Below, piece after piece: positions 7,495 through 8,385 of a stretch of DNA of 8,385 bases. This stretch comes from Peptococcaceae bacterium (GTDB taxonomy: Bacteria; Bacillota; Desulfitobacteriia; Desulfitobacteriales; Syntrophobotulaceae). The notes below the pieces were generated by a model, which did not search any database, was not told where the DNA came from, and saw only the letters and a program-made list of their open reading frames with translations. Where the stretch lies: assembly GCA_012523535.1 (NCBI GenBank), contig JAAYII010000150.1, forward strand, positions 1-8,385, given 5' to 3'. Every line of letters begins with the position of its first letter. The stretch's first letter is position 1. Both the position numbers and the translations under genes were made by a program.

Positions 7495-7560
7495 TTAACA
7501 CCTTGCAACTTGAAGTGTTAAACACTCTGAAGTAGTTTCAATATTCTCATATTTCTCCAT
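7495..7560 (-). CDS. Possible 21-codon leader peptide upstream of the kinase
   Basis: ATG at 7558-7560 opens a short frame reading MEKYENIETTSECLTLQVAR plus a final C, then TAA at 7495-7497, which leaves only 2 nt before the kinase ATG. The kinase ribosome site lies inside this frame, an arrangement that would allow translational coupling. The upstream GAAGGA is about 12 nt from the ATG, further than ideal. No known peptide family is recognised. It may be a chance frame in an untranslated leader. Confidence 0.25.
   Translation of the reverse strand: MEKYENIETTSECLTLQVARC
7499..7504 (-). promoter_or_regulatory. Ribosome binding site that decides the kinase start
   Basis: AAGGTG on the minus strand stands 6 nt before ATG at 7490-7492. 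No comparable site precedes the in-frame GTG at 7523-7525, so the 781-residue protein is preferred over 792. Confidence 0.6.
7514..7526. repeat. Short palindrome in the kinase leader
   Basis: AGTGTT and AACACT form a perfect 6-bp inverted repeat around one central base, about 22 bp upstream of the kinase ATG. A second GTGTT further along the minus strand, next to the ribosome site, could pair with the same AACAC. It could be an operator half-site pair or a small hairpin near the ribosome site; nothing identifies a regulator. Confidence 0.3.
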
Positions 7561-7633
7561 TTTTTCGACAATTCCTTCAGTACATATGAACAAAAATTTT
7601 CTATATAACCTTAACTTTTAATAACTCCGGATA

Positions 7634-7639
7634 ATTATA
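7634..7639 (-). promoter_or_regulatory. Candidate -10 element of a kinase promoter
   Basis: TATAAT on the minus strand, a perfect match to the vegetative -10 hexamer, lies downstream of the gatB terminator and about 140 nt before the kinase ATG. At 17 nt spacing the -35 is CTCAGT, a poor match to TTGACA. There is no extended -10 TG either. If active, transcription would begin near 7627 and the leader would contain the possible 21-codon ORF. Confidence 0.3.
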
Positions 7640-7681
7640 GCTTCGTAACCCTGCGAACTGAGTATCGTGATTAATTTAATG

Positions 7682-7720
7682 AAAAAGAAGATGTCCTCGA
7701 GGCGGTGACGACATCTTCTT
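7682..7720 (-). terminator. Rho-independent terminator of gatB
   Basis: The arms AAGAAGATGTC (7685-7695) and GACATCTTCTT (7710-7720) are perfectly complementary over 11 bp. The loop is 14 nt and itself holds part of a CCTCGAGG palindrome. On the minus strand the stem runs into CTTTTTC, a T-rich tract. It lies 15 nt after the gatB stop and separates gatB from the kinase. Confidence 0.85.
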
Positions 7721-7735
7721 CAGGTATTCGGTTGA

Positions 7736-8385
7736 TTATTCTTCCTTTTTAAGCATTTTTCTCAGCATTTTGTTGACCACGCCCGGATTGGCTTGCCCTT
7801 TGGTGGCTTTCATAACTTGGCCCACCAAAAAACCGATAGCTTGTTCCTTACCGGATTGAAAATCCGCTACGGACTTGGGATTTTGAGCTATAACTTCCGT
7901 AAGGATTTGGGTCAGTTGCCCTTCGTCCGATATCTGAACCATACCTTTTTCTTTTACAATTTGCTCCGGATCCTTCCCCTCTTCAAACATCAGTTCAAAA
8001 ACTTTTTTGCCCATATTATTGCTGATGGTCCCTTGTTTTATCAGTTCCAAAAGCTTGGCCAGTCCTGCGGGTGTAATTTTTGCCTCGCTCAACTCCACAT
8101 TACGGGCATTCAAGAGTCGCAATAGTTCGCCCATAATCCAGTTGCTTACTGTTTTAGCATCCGGGTATTTCTCATATACAGCGTCAAAAAACTCAGCCAA
8201 AGCCAAAGAACTGGTGATAACCCCGGCATCATAGGCAGGCAGGCCCAACTCTTCCACCAGCCGTTTCTTGCGGGCATCGGGTAATTCCGGCAATGAAGCC
8301 CTGACTTTTTCTATCCATTCCGGGGTCAGCTCAATGGCGGAGATTTCATGTTCCACAAAACATCTGTAATCCGGGTGCTCTTTAC
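7736..8385 (-). CDS. gatB: Aspartyl/glutamyl-tRNA(Asn/Gln) amidotransferase subunit B, C-terminal part
   Basis: Subunit of GatCAB, which converts Glu-tRNA(Gln) to Gln-tRNA(Gln) and Asp-tRNA(Asn) to Asn-tRNA(Asn). The frame enters from the right edge and the last 215 residues are visible, out of about 475 for the family. KEHPDYR is followed by IELTPEWIEKVRASLPELPD, then ARKKRLVEELGLPAYDAGVI and the helical tail domain, ending in the hallmark DFQSGKEQAIGFLVGQVMKA and then TKGQANPGVVNKML. The segment CFVEHEISA (codons at 8336-8362) stands where GatB proteins normally have a YFPEPDLPP-like stretch. Flanking sequence is in frame and well conserved, so this is not an obvious frameshift. The partner genes gatC and gatA usually lie upstream, off the right edge. 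A strong terminator follows the stop. Confidence 0.95.
   Translation of the reverse strand, partial: KEHPDYRCFVEHEISAIELTPEWIEKVRASLPELPDARKKRLVEELGLPAYDAGVITSSLALAEFFDAVYEKYPDAKTVSNWIMGELLRLLNARNVELSEAKITPAGLAKLLELIKQGTISNNMGKKVFELMFEEGKDPEQIVKEKGMVQISDEGQLTQILTEVIAQNPKSVADFQSGKEQAIGFLVGQVMKATKGQANPGVVNKMLRKMLKKEE

Noticed and set aside
7628..7670. Possible riboswitch (c-di-GMP-like) in the GC-richer patch upstream of the kinase
   Set aside because: The stretch has a GGGTTACGAAGC run faintly like parts of GEMM RNAs, but it lacks the GGCAAACC and GACGCAAAGC cores. It is also too short, and it sits upstream of or across the likely -10.
7695..7702. CCTCGAGG palindrome as a separate regulatory site
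   Set aside because: It lies at the loop end of the gatB terminator hairpin and needs no other explanation.

Overview
The window carries six genes, all on the minus strand, so transcription runs from the right edge towards the left. It looks like the chromosome of an endospore-forming Firmicute, probably a Clostridia-class organism of the Desulfotomaculum/Pelotomaculum type. The evidence is a complete GerA-type spore germinant receptor operon, a Gram-positive GatCAB amidotransferase subunit, a LigD-type ATP-dependent DNA ligase and purine-rich Shine-Dalgarno sites. The genus is an inference; nothing in the sequence fixes it.

From right to left: (1) the C-terminal 215 residues of GatB (7736-8385, cut by the right edge), closed by a strong hairpin terminator. 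(2) A leader of about 240 bp holding a possible promoter and a possible 21-codon upstream ORF that ends 2 nt before the next gene. (3) A large soluble hybrid sensor histidine kinase with three PAS domains, HisKA, HATPase and a C-terminal receiver (5147-7492), closed by a compact terminator. (4) A stand-alone ATP-dependent DNA ligase of the LigD/NHEJ type (4056-4991, GTG start). (5) The tricistronic ger operon: gerAA (2136-3956), gerAB (1033-2139) and gerAC (1-1049, running off the left edge), with start/stop overlaps of 4 and 17 nt.

The three Ger proteins should assemble into one nutrient-germinant receptor in the spore inner membrane: A is the membrane-anchored subunit, B the APC-transporter-like ligand-sensing subunit, and C the outer-leaflet lipoprotein. 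The ligase lies only 99 bp upstream of gerAA in the same direction with no visible terminator between. A sigma-G-like promoter can be drawn in that gap. This places a repair ligase beside a germination receptor, which fits the known role of Ku/LigD in repairing spore DNA breaks at germination, although a shared function here is only inferred. The histidine kinase has no adjacent response regulator and is separated from both neighbours by terminators.

Most of the window is a recognisable arrangement of known families. The points worth a second look are the ligase start (the obvious ATG sits directly on the kinase terminator), the ligase-ger neighbourhood with its candidate forespore promoter, unusual low-complexity extensions in GerAA and GerAC, an eroded signature motif in GatB, and the kinase leader.
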